64,000 nucleotides of DNA from Aptenodytes patagonicus (Eukaryota > Chordata > Aves > Sphenisciformes > Spheniscidae), in the NCBI RefSeq assembly GCF_965638725.1, contig NC_134974.1:2502143-2566142 (forward strand), written 5' to 3'. Below are positions 46,901 through 57,775 of the stretch, piece by piece; position 1 is the stretch's first letter, and every line of letters begins with the position of its first letter. The translations under genes and the position numbers were made by a program. Below the pieces are notes generated by a model, which worked only from the letters and a program-made list of their open reading frames with translations, did no database searches and was not told the DNA's origin.

Positions 46901-47787
46901 TGGGAGCGGGTCCTGGGACAGACCCCTCTCCTTGGGGACAAGGACGCGTCCCCGGGGCTCACGCTCGGCCCCTCTCGTCTCCCAGGGCTGACAACGGAGC
47001 AGATGCTGCGGAAGGACCTCAAAGTCCTCTCTGGCGATGAGCTGCTCCTCGCCGTCAGCGCTATCTACGTGGACCTGGAGGTGAGGCTCGGCTGGGGGGG
47101 AAACTGAGGCAGGGGTGGCACTATGGGGACAGTGGGGTGACGCCAGCGTCTCTCCCCGTCCAGACCTTCCTGCGCCGGCCCGGCTTGCTGCAGGACCTGG
47201 ATGCTTTCTGCCAAGCTCAGGGCTACGCAGGGCTGGTGGCCATGATGATCTCTTTTAATGAGCACAATGAGCCCTCCCGGCAGCTCGCGGTCTACAGCCG
47301 GTGCGAGACCCTCCGGAGTGCGGTGAGTGGAGGGGGCCGGGCACCCCAAAACCTCAGCACGGGGGTCTGGGGCAGTTCTCAGCTGCGGCGCTCAGGCTCA
47401 CCCCGAAAGCCCCTGATTTTGGAGGTGCTGGGGGGGTCCCAAGCCGCCACGCTCCCTCCCTTGCAGGTGTGCCAGGCGCTGGAGGAGGCGACGGCGCCGT
47501 CCCTGCACCTCCAGCCTCTCCCGAGCCCCTGGTCTTGTGTGAGCACCTACGCCCAGGGCAATGCTTTGGCATCGCGGAAGAAGGTCCTGCCTGTCCTGCG
47601 GGCAGCCCTGGGGGGGCCCAGCGCTGCCAGGGGGCCGGAGGAGGAGGTGGTCCTGCCGCCCACCCCAATGAACAGCCTGGTGGAGGAATGCCCGCTGGCA
47701 CAGGCCGTCCCCCCCCTCTGCCCCCAGGATGTCCTGGAGCGGGTCAGCCGCATCGCCGCTGGGCAGCCCCCCGGCTCCCCAAAATAA
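43916..47787 (+). CDS. PRUNE1: PRUNE1 DHH-family phosphatase
   Basis: Prune is a cytosolic DHH-superfamily enzyme (short-chain exopolyphosphatase activity reported) binding NME1 and GSK3B. Exons: 43916-43954, 45826-45930, 46009-46214, 46442-46626, 46704-46862, 46986-47080, 47164-47322, 47467-47787; 422 aa (human 453). Seen: start [13 protein letters not shown] like human MEDYLQGCRAALQ; metal motifs NEACDLDS (from residue 28), FRDEIDL, DHH at 111-113 (LVDHHVLP), and DHRP with [14 protein letters not shown]2 part with [16 protein letters not shown] and FNEHNEP; C-terminal [15 protein letters not shown] shared with human. The C-terminal region is about 30 residues shorter. Intron 5 has a poor donor (G|GTCCGC) and is in frame. 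Upstream: GC boxes at about 43879-43892 and the hairpin. Confidence 0.96.
43960..44920 (+). repeat. G-rich minisatellite in PRUNE1 intron 1
   Basis: Tandem copies built from GGGGAGCGGGGTGCCCGG, GGGATTGGGGTG and CAGGGG blocks in variable combination, filling the first half of intron 1. Gly-rich plus frames and Pro-rich minus frames longer than 400 codons are products of the repeat. Confidence 0.9.
44921..45825 (+). other. PRUNE1: PRUNE1 intron 1, second half
   Basis: Unique intron sequence. An AATAAA on the plus strand at about 45169 could end a short intronic transcript, but no exon precedes it convincingly. Confidence 0.5.
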
Positions 47788-48210
47788 GAGCGGGTGCCCG
47801 GCAGCTTTTGGGGTCCATACAAGGAGGTGGGGTCCCTGGGCAGGTCCTGATGGGGTGCCCAGGCGCTGGGGGGTTGCAGCCGCCTTCGTTAGAGCTCGCC
47901 TTCCTTCGTTAGAGCTCGGCTCCCTGACGGGGATAGGTCCTCGTTGCAATTTGCCCCCCGACAGGCTCCCCCTGCCCCGACGGCCCCACTGGGGTTTGGT
48001 CCCCCAGGGTGGGTTTTCGGGGACCCCGCGGGCAGTGGGACTGGGGCAGCACACGCACCCACTTAATGAAGGCACTTGGGGGGGTTGACGAGTTCTTGCC
48101 GTTCTTCCTCCCTTGGGGGGGCTGCGGGGGACCCCGGCTGGTGGGTCCGGATGCGCAGCTGGCCCACGACTGTCACCCACGTGCTCCGAGGATTAAATTT
48201 CCCTCTTTTC
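47788..48210 (+). other. PRUNE1: PRUNE1 3' UTR (probable)
   Basis: No AATAAA is found, but the common variant ATTAAA lies at 48192-48197, giving a 3' UTR of about 420 bases. A CCTTCGTTAGAGCTCG phrase is duplicated in tandem at 47882-47921. Confidence 0.45.
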
Positions 48211-48854
48211 TTCCACTTTTGGCTCTCGACTTTTCTTCCGCGACAGATCTGCGCTGCCCTGCTCACCCCGGGGGTGCCCAGCGTGGCCCCCACCCTCCCC
48301 ACAGGCATCCTGGGGGGCGAACCCCCTCTTTTCCTGGGGTGCAGCCCCCCTGCAAATACCCCCCCCCCGGGTCAGAGGAGGGTTTCAGGGGCCAATAGCA
48401 TGGACGGGGAGGGGGGGACTCAGTGCGGCCGAACCCCCAAATCCGGCCCCGCTGGGAGGAAACCGGTTGTGCCGTGACGAGCTGTGGCCTCTGCCGGCTG
48501 CGAATGCGGCCAAACCAGTTTGGATGAGCCACCAGTGCCGTCACCAAAGCCCTTCACCGGTGGGGAGCCACAGGGCGAGAGAGGCTCCCCGGAGAGGTGA
48601 GCGGCCCCAGTGCCGGGAGTCTCTGGGGTCTCGTAGAGGGTTGAGCAGGGCTGCGATGGGGGTCCCCGGGGAGCGTTTGAGCCGTCTCCTTGTGGCCGGG
48701 CGCACCCGTTTGCATCTGCTTTCGGTTTGGAAATGGGGCAGGAAAGGTGGGAAATGGGGGCAGTTTGGTGTGGAGCTGCTGGGGGATGTGAGAGCCCGGG
48801 GGCGGGGGCTGGTCCCCGAGCTGGGGCTGGCATCTCTCTCTGCAGGTGACGAGG
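48211..48854. other. Intergenic / BNIPL 5' region
   Basis: No exon recognised except the few bases after the acceptor CTCTGCAG ending at 48845. BNIPL upstream exons and promoter must lie here but cannot be placed. Confidence 0.4.
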
Positions 48855-50380
48855 ATGGCTGCGGTGACAGCCACCAGGGACGGCCTGGACCTGCATGAGG
48901 AGTGGCAGGACGAGGACTTCCCCGGGTAAGGGGGCAATGGGAGCGGTACCCCCAAACCCACTCCGCCCCCTGGGGTCCTGCTGACCCCCTCGCCCTGTCC
49001 CCGCCAGGCCCCTGCCGGAGGAGTGCCCGGGGGCTGGGGGTGCCCCACGGCGCATGCGGAGGCGGCTGCCGGCGCTGGAGCAGACCGAGAGCGCTGAGCG
49101 CTCGCCCAACGCCAGCATCGACCTCGACCTGGACGCGCTGGAGACGCCCTCGGGCAGCGACGGCTTCGAGTGGGAGGGTGAGACCCGGCCAGGGTGGGGG
49201 CACAGGGGACCCCCAGGTTCCTGCCCCCCAGTGCCGCACTAACCGACTGCCCGCAGAGGAGCTGCCGCACACCTGGGGCTTCGCCGAGGGGGCTGGCAGC
49301 CGGCGGGTGCCGGACACGGAGGACGAGCGGCCGGAGGAGAGCGTGGATCTGAGCGCGGTGGAGGCCTACAGCCGGGTCCTCTCCCACGGGGGTAACGCGG
49401 GGCCAGGTGCCCGGGGTGGGACTCCTGGGTCCCCTCCCTGAGCCCGCTGGGTCTGGGAGGGGGACGATAGGTGCTGGCTGTGCCACCCTCCGCTCCGGCC
49501 AGGGTACCACGGCGAGGGCTTCGGCACCATCCTGCTCTTTGCCGCCTGCCACCTCCCGGACAGCAGCATCCCCCGGTATGGCTACGTGATGGAGAACCTG
49601 CTCAGGTGGGGACCCCGGGGCGGGCCGGGATCCTTCCCACGCACCCTGTGCCTCAGTTTCCCCAAGCTGACGGGCCGCGCCGTCCCTCCAGGTACATCGT
49701 GGGCACCCTGGAGAGGATGGTGGCCGACCGCTACGTCCTGGTGTGCCTGAGCGGGGCAGCAGCGCGGGGGCAGATCCCCTCCTTCAGCTGGATGAAACGG
49801 TGCTACCGGGCTATGGATCGGTGGTGAGCACGCAAGGGCTCCCGGTGAGCGTGCCGGCGGGGGGGTGGCAGCAAGCGTGCCAGGCTGGCAGAGAGCCCTG
49901 GAGCATCCCGGTCCTTCCCAGGCTCCGGAAGAGTCTCCAGGCTGTGATTATCGTCCACCCCACCTGGTACATCAAGGCACTCGTGATGCTCTCCCGGCCC
50001 TTTCTCAGGTAGGGTTGCTCGCACCCACGCGTGCGAGGCCTCGCACGGGGACGTTCGCCTCCTCCCCGGGGCTTCCCGTGCCGGCTCCTGGTGAACCAGC
50101 CCCGTCGCACAAGGGTGTAATGAGCTGGAGGGTCTCAGTCCCCCCCCATCTCCCCCAGCCCCACCTTCAGCGGCAAGGTCCGGTTTGCCGCCAGCCTGCG
50201 GGAGCTCTCCCAGCTCGTCCCTGTGGAGCCGGCGCACGTCCCCGAGCCCGTCCGGCGGTGAGTCCCCTCCGCAGGGCAGGGGGTTGGGGGGGGCGGTTCA
50301 TGGGCTGCCGGCCACGGATGCTTTTCTCTCCCCGCAGGCTGGAGCCAAGCTGGGATGGCAGCCGGGACGTGACGCGGTGA
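48855..50380 (+). CDS. BNIPL: BNIPL, BNIP2-like BCH-domain protein
   Basis: Cytosolic scaffold; relatives bind Cdc42GAP, Cdc42 and BNIP2 through the BCH domain, a Sec14-like fold. Exons: 48855-48925, 49008-49177, 49257-49391, 49503-49605, 49692-49823, 49922-50008, 50159-50257, 50338-50380; 279 aa, all phases fit. N-terminal part has [15 protein letters not shown], matching human BNIPL, an acidic disordered segment, and [23 protein letters not shown] runs from about residue 125 to 265: [103 protein letters not shown]. The start follows an acceptor directly and is the first ATG; human BNIPL is longer at the N-terminus, so an upstream coding exon remains possible. Polyadenylation signal AATAAA at 50457-50462. 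Confidence 0.93.
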
Positions 50381-50589
50381 CGGGGACACACAGGGACAAG
50401 TGGTGGCATCAGGGGCTCTCGGCAGGCCCAAAGTGGTCCCCGAGCACCCACGGGTGAATAAAGGATGTGGACGGGAGTGCGGTGCCCAGCATGTGTGTGG
50501 GGCTTTGCTTTTCCTGGCAAATTTGGCAGCCCCGGTAGCAGAGGAGGGAGGCGAGGAGCCCCGGGCAGCTTGCGGACGCGCTCCTCGGG

Positions 50590-51732
50590 CCAGCACAAGG
50601 GTTTTATTTCAAGGGTGGGTTGTTTTTCCCAGGAGAGGGAAAACCGAATCAAGCATCGGCACTTGCTTACCAACGTCGAGCGCGCCACGGGGCTAGAAAA
50701 GCCCAGCTCCGCACAGGAGCGTCCTGGCATGGCGTGGAGCATGGCGAAGGGGAAAGCCTCTGCTGCCCAGCCGTGATGCCCAGCACGTGCTATTTAATAT
50801 TTAATCCCGGCGCTACTTAAACTATATACACCCGCGCCCAAATTCGGGAGCCCGAGTCCCTCCTCAGGTCAGGCCCCGTCCTGCCTCGGCCGGTGCTGGT
50901 GAAACCCTGGTGGCGATCCCGGGCGGAGGTGACCCCACCACGGTCCTGCCTCCGAGGTGGCGGAGGCTGCCTAGTTGTTTTTTTGAGCTTAAAAAAAAAT
51001 ATATATCCTAAAAAAGAAGGAAGGTGGCAGTTTGCCGGCGGTGGAAGTGCTGGCTGGAGGCACTGCGGGCGTGTTGATGGTGACGGCGCTGAGCCACTGC
51101 CGGTGGGACACTGAAGCGTCGGGGTTTAATCCCGGTTTTGCTCTTCTACGCCTTTCCGGGAGGGCACCAAATCAGCCTCCGCACCAGGACTGGCCTCACC
51201 GCGATCCCCCGGGGAAACCGAGGCACCGCAGCCCAGCACCAAGAGGGGCCCATGGGAGATGTCGGCATGGAAAAAGGTAAAACTGGGAGGATTTGGCACA
51301 TCTTGGCTGTGCCCGGCAGCTCCTGGCGTGCTTCGGGAAGGTGGCTGTGTCCTTTTGGCTGAAATCCCGGTCGGGCACGAGGTGGGGGCTGCCGTCCCTG
51401 CTCCCTCTCCGCGTCACCGACCCGATGCCTCTGGGAAGGAGGGATTTGCCAGGGGGACGATGACCAAAAGCCACCGGGAGCCGGGCGAGGATCACTCTGC
51501 ATAAATTACCGCGGGGTTAAAGCGCTCGAGGTTGGCTTCTCCTCCAGTTGGGGGATCAGGCAGTTCAAGTTTGGGCTGAAAAAGCCGGGAATCTGCAAAG
51601 TCCAAGAGGCCGGGTTACGGAACCGCACAAGCGGTGGCTCGTTTGGGTGTGTGAATTAGCAGTGGTGCCTCGGAGGGGGACAGCGGGTGCTCAGGGCTGC
51701 CACAGCCACCCCCACAGCCATGTACTCACACG
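50590..51732 (-). other. CDC42SE1: CDC42SE1 3' UTR
   Basis: Minus-strand AATAAA at 50608-50603, about 1.1 kb after the stop and only about 140 bp from the BNIPL signal on the opposite strand. Open frames here have no recognisable content. Confidence 0.6.
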
Positions 51733-52480
51733 CTACAAGACCCGGGAGCTGCTCCACTGTCGCTCCCGACCGCCCTTGGACCTCATCTCCTGGACAGCAC
51801 CGGTCTGTGGGGAGGGTGCAGAGATGTGACATCACTGCTGTGAGACCCATCACCCAACTGTGCCACCCCATCGCCCAAGCATAAGACCCGTCACCCAAAC
51901 GTAAGGCCGCTTCACCCCACCCTGAGACCGGTCACCCAACCGTGAGACTCTACCACCCCAACAGTGATGCCCGCCACCCAACCATGAGATCCACCACCCA
52001 ATCATGAGACTCTACCACCCCAACAGTCACGCCCATCACCCAACCATGAGACCCACCACCCCAACATTGACACCCACCACCCAACCATGAGACCCACCAC
52101 CCCAACATTGACACCCACCACCCAACCGTGAGACCCACCACCCCAACAGTGACACCCACCACCCAACTGTGAGACCCACCACCCCAACAGTGACACCCAT
52201 CACCCGTGCGTTTGGGTAGGGTACCATGGGCAGGCCTTCGCCCGCGGCCATGTCGCCAGAGCCGATGTGTGTCAGGTGGACGAAGTTCATGGGCTCCCCA
52301 ATCATGGAGCGGTCAATCCGTCTCCTCCTCTTCTTCTGCAAGCGGATGAAGGCCGTCAGGCCCCGCTGAGCGCACAACCCCAGGACCCCAAACCCTCCCC
52401 CAGCCGGCCAGGCTGAAGCTACTCACGGGCTGTGGCTTCTCTACGACGCAGCAGCCCAGCTTGTGCCAGAAGTCGCTCAT
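51733..52480 (-). CDS. CDC42SE1: CDC42 small effector 1 (SPEC1)
   Basis: Small membrane-associated Cdc42 effector acting on cortical actin. Minus-strand exons: 52480-52427, 52335-52225, 51804-51733; 54+111+72 bases give 78 aa (human 79). The start [18 protein letters not shown] carries the Cys pair 10-11, palmitoylated in the family. Exon 2 has a basic KKRRRRIDR segment and the CRIB motif [18 protein letters not shown]. Exon 3 codes [20 protein letters not shown], one residue shorter than human in the QEQMRSKG stretch. The exon 2 donor (ATG|GTACCC) is weak but its position matches the family. Intron 2 is filled by a short tandem repeat. Confidence 0.96.
51840..52205 (-). repeat. Short tandem repeat in CDC42SE1 intron 2
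   Basis: Copies of GAGACCCACCACCCCAACA and GTGACACCCACCACCCAACC alternate with a composite unit near 36 bp. Non-coding. Confidence 0.9.
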
Positions 52481-52910
52481 ATTCGCGGTGGCGTCCAGCT
52501 TCCCTCCCTGCCGGGCTGGCTGCCGGGGGGGCCGCGCCGGTGCAGAGACCCTCACGCAGGGTCACTCCATGGGGATGGGTGGGGGGACTTGGTTGAGGTG
52601 GCCGAGCTGGGTGGGGATGCACCTGGGGGGAGGCAGAGCCGGGGAAGGGGTGCGTCACGGTCAGGAAGGGTTTGTCCCTGGGTGCAGGGACATATCAGAC
52701 GATGGCGGGAAGGGGACAGATGGATTGGGGATGTTGGGGTGCAGGATCAGCCCCACTCCCCATCCTGGGGCTACCCCCCCACTGCCACCCGGGTGATGCA
52801 TCAGATTGGGGAAACTGAGGCACAGCACGGAGAGGAGCAGCCAGCTGCGGGTTTGAAGGGAGGGGGGTGATGCCTGCAGTCCTGACTCCCAAATCAATCC
52901 TAAATCCACT
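52481..52910 (-). other. CDC42SE1 5' flank
   Basis: No coding sequence recognised. It carries one inverted copy of the dispersed 14-bp motif (52808-52821). Confidence 0.4.
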
Positions 52911-52924
52911 TCCCATCAACCAAA

Positions 52925-53265
52925 CGGAGCCTGAGACCCCCAGGGAACACCTGAACATCGCACAGAGACCCCCAGGGACCCCAGGCATCACACAGAGACC
53001 CCCGAGGGACCCCGGGCATCAGAGACCCCAGGCATCACACAGAGACCCCCAGGGGACACCTGGGCATCACACAAAGACCCCCAAGGGACCCCGGACATCA
53101 CACAGACAACCCAAGAGACCCTGGACATCAAACAGAGACCCCCCAGGGACCCCGGGCATCGCACAGAGACCCCCAGGGGACACCTGGGCATCAGAGACCC
53201 CCGAGGGACCCTGGGCATCGCACAGAGATTCCCAGGGGACCCCCAGGTATCGCACAGCCACCCGG
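52925..53265 (+). repeat. Minisatellite (CACAGAGACCCCCAGGGACC type)
   Basis: Tandem copies of CACAGAGACCCCCAGGGACC followed by CCGGGCATCA, units mostly about 28-36 bp, with deletions between copies. Confidence 0.85.
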
Positions 53266-55385
53266 AAGAGTTGTACCCATGGCCAGGGCAGGATCCGGCC
53301 CCGGCCCCCACCCCGGTGCAGGACGCAGCTGAGGGATGCTGCGGCAGGATGGGGGGGATGGAGGCGGCCATGGCAAATCCCAACTCCCTGAGCCAGGTGG
53401 CTATAAATATCCCAGCCTTTCCGAAAAGGGGCCGGAGGTTGAGCTCTTCCGCTCCAGCTCGAAAAGCAGATGGGGGAAAAATAAATGGGGGCTCTGCCTG
53501 GCCGGTGGGACTCTACCCCAAACCCCCACGGCCCCGGCTGGGATAGCCAAGGGGGGTGTGGAAAGGGGGGTTCACCCCCAAAATGGGTGCTGCCCCCCCC
53601 CCCCCAAGAGAGACAACTCTTTCGCTGCAAAAGCACCCGGCGGCACGCACAAAACTCACCCACCCACGAAGGGCTGTGGCCTGAGCACAACCCTGTATCA
53701 GCCACCGGAGAGTCCCCACGCCAGCGTGGGGGGCAGCTAGCGGCCGCGCCAAGGCAAGGCCAAGTTTTGCCGGAGCTCAGCCGTGGCGGCAGATGGGTGC
53801 CAGACCCCACCGCGCCGGCAAACAGGAAAAGTCCCTTCCTCTACCCCTGCGCCGGCGACGCCGGATGGGTCCAAAGTCCGCGGCAGCCGGCCGGCACTTC
53901 CTGCCTGCAGCGGGGAGGAGCAGGGCCCGCGGCTGCTGGGTGCCAGGGCCGGCAGCTCCCCAAAATGGGGTGCTAACCCCCTCCTTGGGTGCCTAGGGAT
54001 GCTCCGACCCCGCGGGATTGCATCGCCTCAGCGCTGTCCGCATCCGCAGACTTGCCAGGGCCAGCGGGCAGGATCTGGCCCCAGGGTGACCCGGCTGCCC
54101 CCAGGGATGACCCCACAGCCGGACAGCACCCACTGCCCATCCCCTTGGCGTCAGGGCACCAAGGGGGAGTGGGTGCCCGTCTGTGCCTGCTCCCCCGCCA
54201 CTGCCAGCCTGGCCCTGGGTCCCAGCAGGGAAACTTGAGGCACGACCAAGGGAGCCCCCCCCCCGCCCGGAGCCCCCCATGCCCTTCACCCTGGCACCTG
54301 GGCCCTGGCCCCCAGCCCCCCCGCGAGCACGGCTGCTGAGAACGGGCAGGTTGTGACACGTCCCGGGTGGCGTAAACCGGGGCCATGCCCACGCTGGACA
54401 CGCGCACCAGCACCCCCCAGGCAAACTCGGCCTCTCCCCCGGGCTGTGGACGGACGGAGCGGGGCGGGGGGGCTGCCTTTTCTTGCTAGCCCCATTTCCT
54501 TAGGAAATGAGGCTGCCGGAGCCGGCCCCCGCCATAATGCCCCAGCTCGCTGCCGGATCCGGCAGTGCGGCGGAAAGGCCTTGGTGGGGGCTACCACCCA
54601 AATTCGGCATCGCAACCGGTCCCTGGGGCGCTGGAAGAGCCTCCGCGGGAAGCCCCAGGAGTGGGCTCAGCCTCGTACAAGCCTCCAGCAAATCCCCATG
54701 TGACCCCCGAGGGGTTCAAGCCGCCGCGACCCCCCCCCCCACTCGGACCCCTTCTTTCTCCCCCCAAAACCACCCCCCAGCACCCACCGGGCCTCACGTC
54801 CTCGTGCCCAGCAAAGGGCGATGGCTGGGGCCAGATCCGGCCGTTCTCCCGGCTCCGGGCGGTTGTCGGCAGCAGGTCCCGGAGGCCGCAGCTGCCCCAG
54901 TTCCCCCCCCACCGTGGGGATCTCACGCACCCCCCTCACTGCTTGCCCACCCCTGCAATGAGTTACGTCCAGTCTCAGCCCGCCTGGGCAGAGGGGCCTG
55001 GCCCCGCGGTGGCCCCACGGAGGGCAGCTTATGGCCCGGCCCGCGCCGGCACACACAAAATGACTTCCCTGTTGGGAAACCACCGCTCGGCGGCTCTGCG
55101 TCACCAGCGGGGGACTGGGGAGAGGAGCGAGGGCGTCCGGGGGGCCGCTCCAGGCCCCCCCAGCTCTGGGGTCACCCATCCCAGGGGTGCCCGCTGGGGT
55201 CCCCCAAAGCTCAGAAGGAAGGGTGGCATGGGGGAACGGGGCCATGCCGGGTGAGAGCCCAGGACTCCCCAGGCTGCAGGCCTGGGACCCCCGGGATGGG
55301 GCGGCAAAGTAGGGGGAGAACCCCCTTTGCGTGGGACGGTCACGGCTGCCACCCTGGAGGCACCAGGTGCCGGCAAGGGTGGGGG
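53266..55385. other. Non-coding GC-rich region
   Basis: No gene or known repeat recognised in about 2.1 kb. Frames up to about 300 codons occur on both strands but show no domain, no conserved motif and overlap each other, as expected of GC-rich non-coding DNA. This is the place where C1orf56 lies in human; nothing like it is seen. Confidence 0.5.
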
Positions 55386-55389
55386 ACCC

Positions 55390-55760
55390 GTGGGGCTCGG
55401 TAGGGCTGGGGGGTCCAAGAAGGGCTGGAGGTCCCGGGGGTCAATCTAAGGCTGGGGGGGTCCCTGCAGGGGTGGAAGGTCCCAGAAGGGCTGGGGACCC
55501 CAGGGGCCCCGGCAGGGCTGGGGGGCCCCGGTAGGGCTCAGGGATCCAGGGGGTCCTGGTGGGGGGTCCCGGTAGGGTTGGGGGATCCCGGCAGGGCTTG
55601 GGACCCCGGGGGTCCTGGTAGGGCTGGGGGGTCCCAGTAGGGTTGGGGGTTCCGGCAGGGCTGGAGATCCCAGGCGTCCTAGTAGCGCTGGGGGGTCCGA
55701 ACAGGGCTGGGGGGTCCGAACAGGGTTGGGGGTCCCGGCAGGACTCCCCGGTCCGACCAG
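55390..55760 (+). repeat. G-rich minisatellite, left block (GGGGTCCCGGTAGGGCTG)
   Basis: Degenerate tandem copies of an 18-20 bp unit GGGGGTCCCGGTAGGGCT. The same family resumes at 56150 after a CpG island. Confidence 0.85.
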
Positions 55761-55769
55761 AGGGCTGCA

Positions 55770-56150
55770 AGGGGGGTCCTCCCGCCGCCCCCCCCCCCGC
55801 CCGGTGCCTCCCCGCCTTCCCAGGGCGCTTTCGGGGGCCCTTCCGCGGGGTCGCACCCCTCGGGGGGGGGGGGGGGCGGTCCCGGTCCCGGTGGCGGCCC
55901 CATTACCTGCCCCGGCTCCGGGTGCGGGGTCCCGGTGCGGGTCCCGGTGCCGGTGCCCAGCTCGCAGCGGCCAGGCGTGGCCCGGCGGGTGCGGGACGCG
56001 GCGCTCCCCCGCCGCCCGGCTCGGCTCGGCTCGGCTCGGCCCGGCCCGGCCCGGAGCACAGCTCCCACCCTGGACGCCGCCGGCATTGCAGGGGCCACGG
56101 CCGGGCGGGGGGGGGCCGGGTCGGGCCGGGCTGGGGGGGAGCCGGCAAGG
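55770..56150 (-). promoter_or_regulatory. CpG island; possible CDC42SE1 first exon
   Basis: Dense CpG sequence with CGGCT and CCGGC runs splits the surrounding minisatellite. On the minus strand a strong donor GGCAG|GTAATG (exon end 55907) would end an untranslated exon about 3.4 kb upstream of the CDC42SE1 ATG, and no other minus-strand promoter candidate is visible. Assignment is inference. Confidence 0.35.
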
Positions 56151-57065
56151 TCGGGGGTCCCTGGGGGTCCTGGAGGGGGTGGGGGTCCTGGGGTCCCGGT
56201 AGGGCTGGGGGTCCCCGGGGTCCCAGAAGGGCTGGGGGTCCCAGTAGGGCTGGTGGGTCCCGGCAGGGCTGGGGGTCCCCGGGGTCCCAGAAGGGCTGGG
56301 GGGTCCCGGTAGGGCTGGGGGTCCCCGGGGTCCCAGAAGGGCTGGGGGTCCCAGTAGGGCTGGTGGGTCCCGGCAGGGCTGGGGGTCCTGGGGGCCCCAG
56401 AAGGGCTAGGGGTCCTGGTAGGGCTGGGGGTCCCCGGGGTCCCAGAAGGGCTGGGGGTCCCGGTAGAGCTGGGGGTCCCTGGGGTCCCAGAAGGGCTGGG
56501 GGTCCCAGTAGGGCTGAGGGGTCCCGGTAGAGCTGGGGGTCCCTGGGGTCCCAGAAGGGCTGGGGTCCCAGTAGGGCTGAGGGGTCCCGGTAGGGCTGGG
56601 GGTCCCAGCACGGCTGGGGGTCCTGGTAGGGCGGGGGGTCCCCGGGGTCCCAGAAGGGCTGGGGGTCCCAGAAGGGCTGGGGGGTCCTGGCAGGGATGGG
56701 GAGTCCTGGTGGGGCTGGGGGGTCTGGGCAGGGTTGGAGGGGTCCCGGTAGGGCTGGGGGTCCTGGGGGTCCCGGTACGGCTGGGGGGTCCCAGAAGGAC
56801 TGGGGGCCCTGGGGCTAAGCAGTGCTTGGGCGTCCCAGCGGGGCCTGGGATCCTGATAGGGCTGGGGGTAACAGGGCTGGGGGTCCAGGGACTCAGCAAT
56901 GTGGGGGGGCTTGGTAGGGGCCCCTGGCAGGGCTGGGGTTTCTGTGGATCCCAGTATGGCTGGGGGTCCCTGGCGGGGCTATGGGGGGGTTGCTATGGGG
57001 GGCATGGCAAGGCTGGGCGTCCTGGTAGGGCTGGGGGTCCCCAGCAAGACTGGGGTTCCCCACCA
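56151..57065 (+). repeat. G-rich minisatellite, right block
   Basis: About 900 bp of the same 18-20 bp family. A higher-order unit beginning TCCCCGGGGTCCCAGAAGGG is repeated at about 56211 and 56317, showing amplification of composite units. Confidence 0.9.
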
Positions 57066-57239
57066 GGGCTCAGTTATGCTCCCGTTTGCTCCTGAGCCTT
57101 ATTCCCTCTTTTTCCATGGATGTGCCAGAGCCCTCAGGGGACCAAAGCACCAAAAGGGTGGAAACCCCCAGACCACCCCACAGCTGGCGTCAAGCAGCGT
57201 TGCACCACTTCCAGTTCAGGGCCCTTCCGCTTGCACAAC

Positions 57240-57775
57240 ACCTGCCGCGCTGCTGCCACCGCCACTGCCGCCCACCGTGGTCCTGCCACCACCGCTGCCA
57301 CTCGCGGTGGTCCTGCCACCGCCACTGCCGCCCGCCGTGGTCCTGCCACCACCGCTGCCACTCGCGGTGGTCCTGCCACCGCCACTGCCGCCCGCCGTGG
57401 TCCTGCCACCACCGCTGCCACTCGCGGTGGTCCTGCCACCGCCTCTGCCGCCCGCCGTGGTCCTGCCACCACTGCTGCCACTCGCGGTGGTCCTGCCACC
57501 GCCTCTGCCGCCCGCCATGGTCCTGCCACCACTGCTGCCACTCGCGGTGGTCCTGCCACCGCCACTGCCGCCCGCCGTGGTCCTGCCACCACTGCTGCCA
57601 CTCGCGGTGGTCCTGCCACCGCCTCTGCCGCCCGCCATGGTCCTGCCACCACTGCTGCCACTCGCGGTGGTCCTGCCACCGCCACTGCCGCCCGCCATGG
57701 TCCTGCCACCACCGCTGCCACTCGTGGTGGTCCTGCCACCGCCACTGCTGCCCGCCATGGTCCTGCCACTGCCAC
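57240..57775 (+). repeat. 60-bp minisatellite, about 9 copies
   Basis: Highly homogeneous array; CACTCGCGGTGGTCCTGCCA recurs exactly every 60 bp (57299, 57359, 57419 and so on to 57659; a variant at 57719). The unit is 20 codons, so all three plus frames and the minus frames stay open, giving PPLPLAVVLP-type peptides. Confidence 0.95.

Noticed and set aside
55643-56530. 295-codon plus-strand frame across the CpG island
   Set aside because: Gly/Pro/Arg repeat composition continuous with the flanking minisatellite; no family resemblance.
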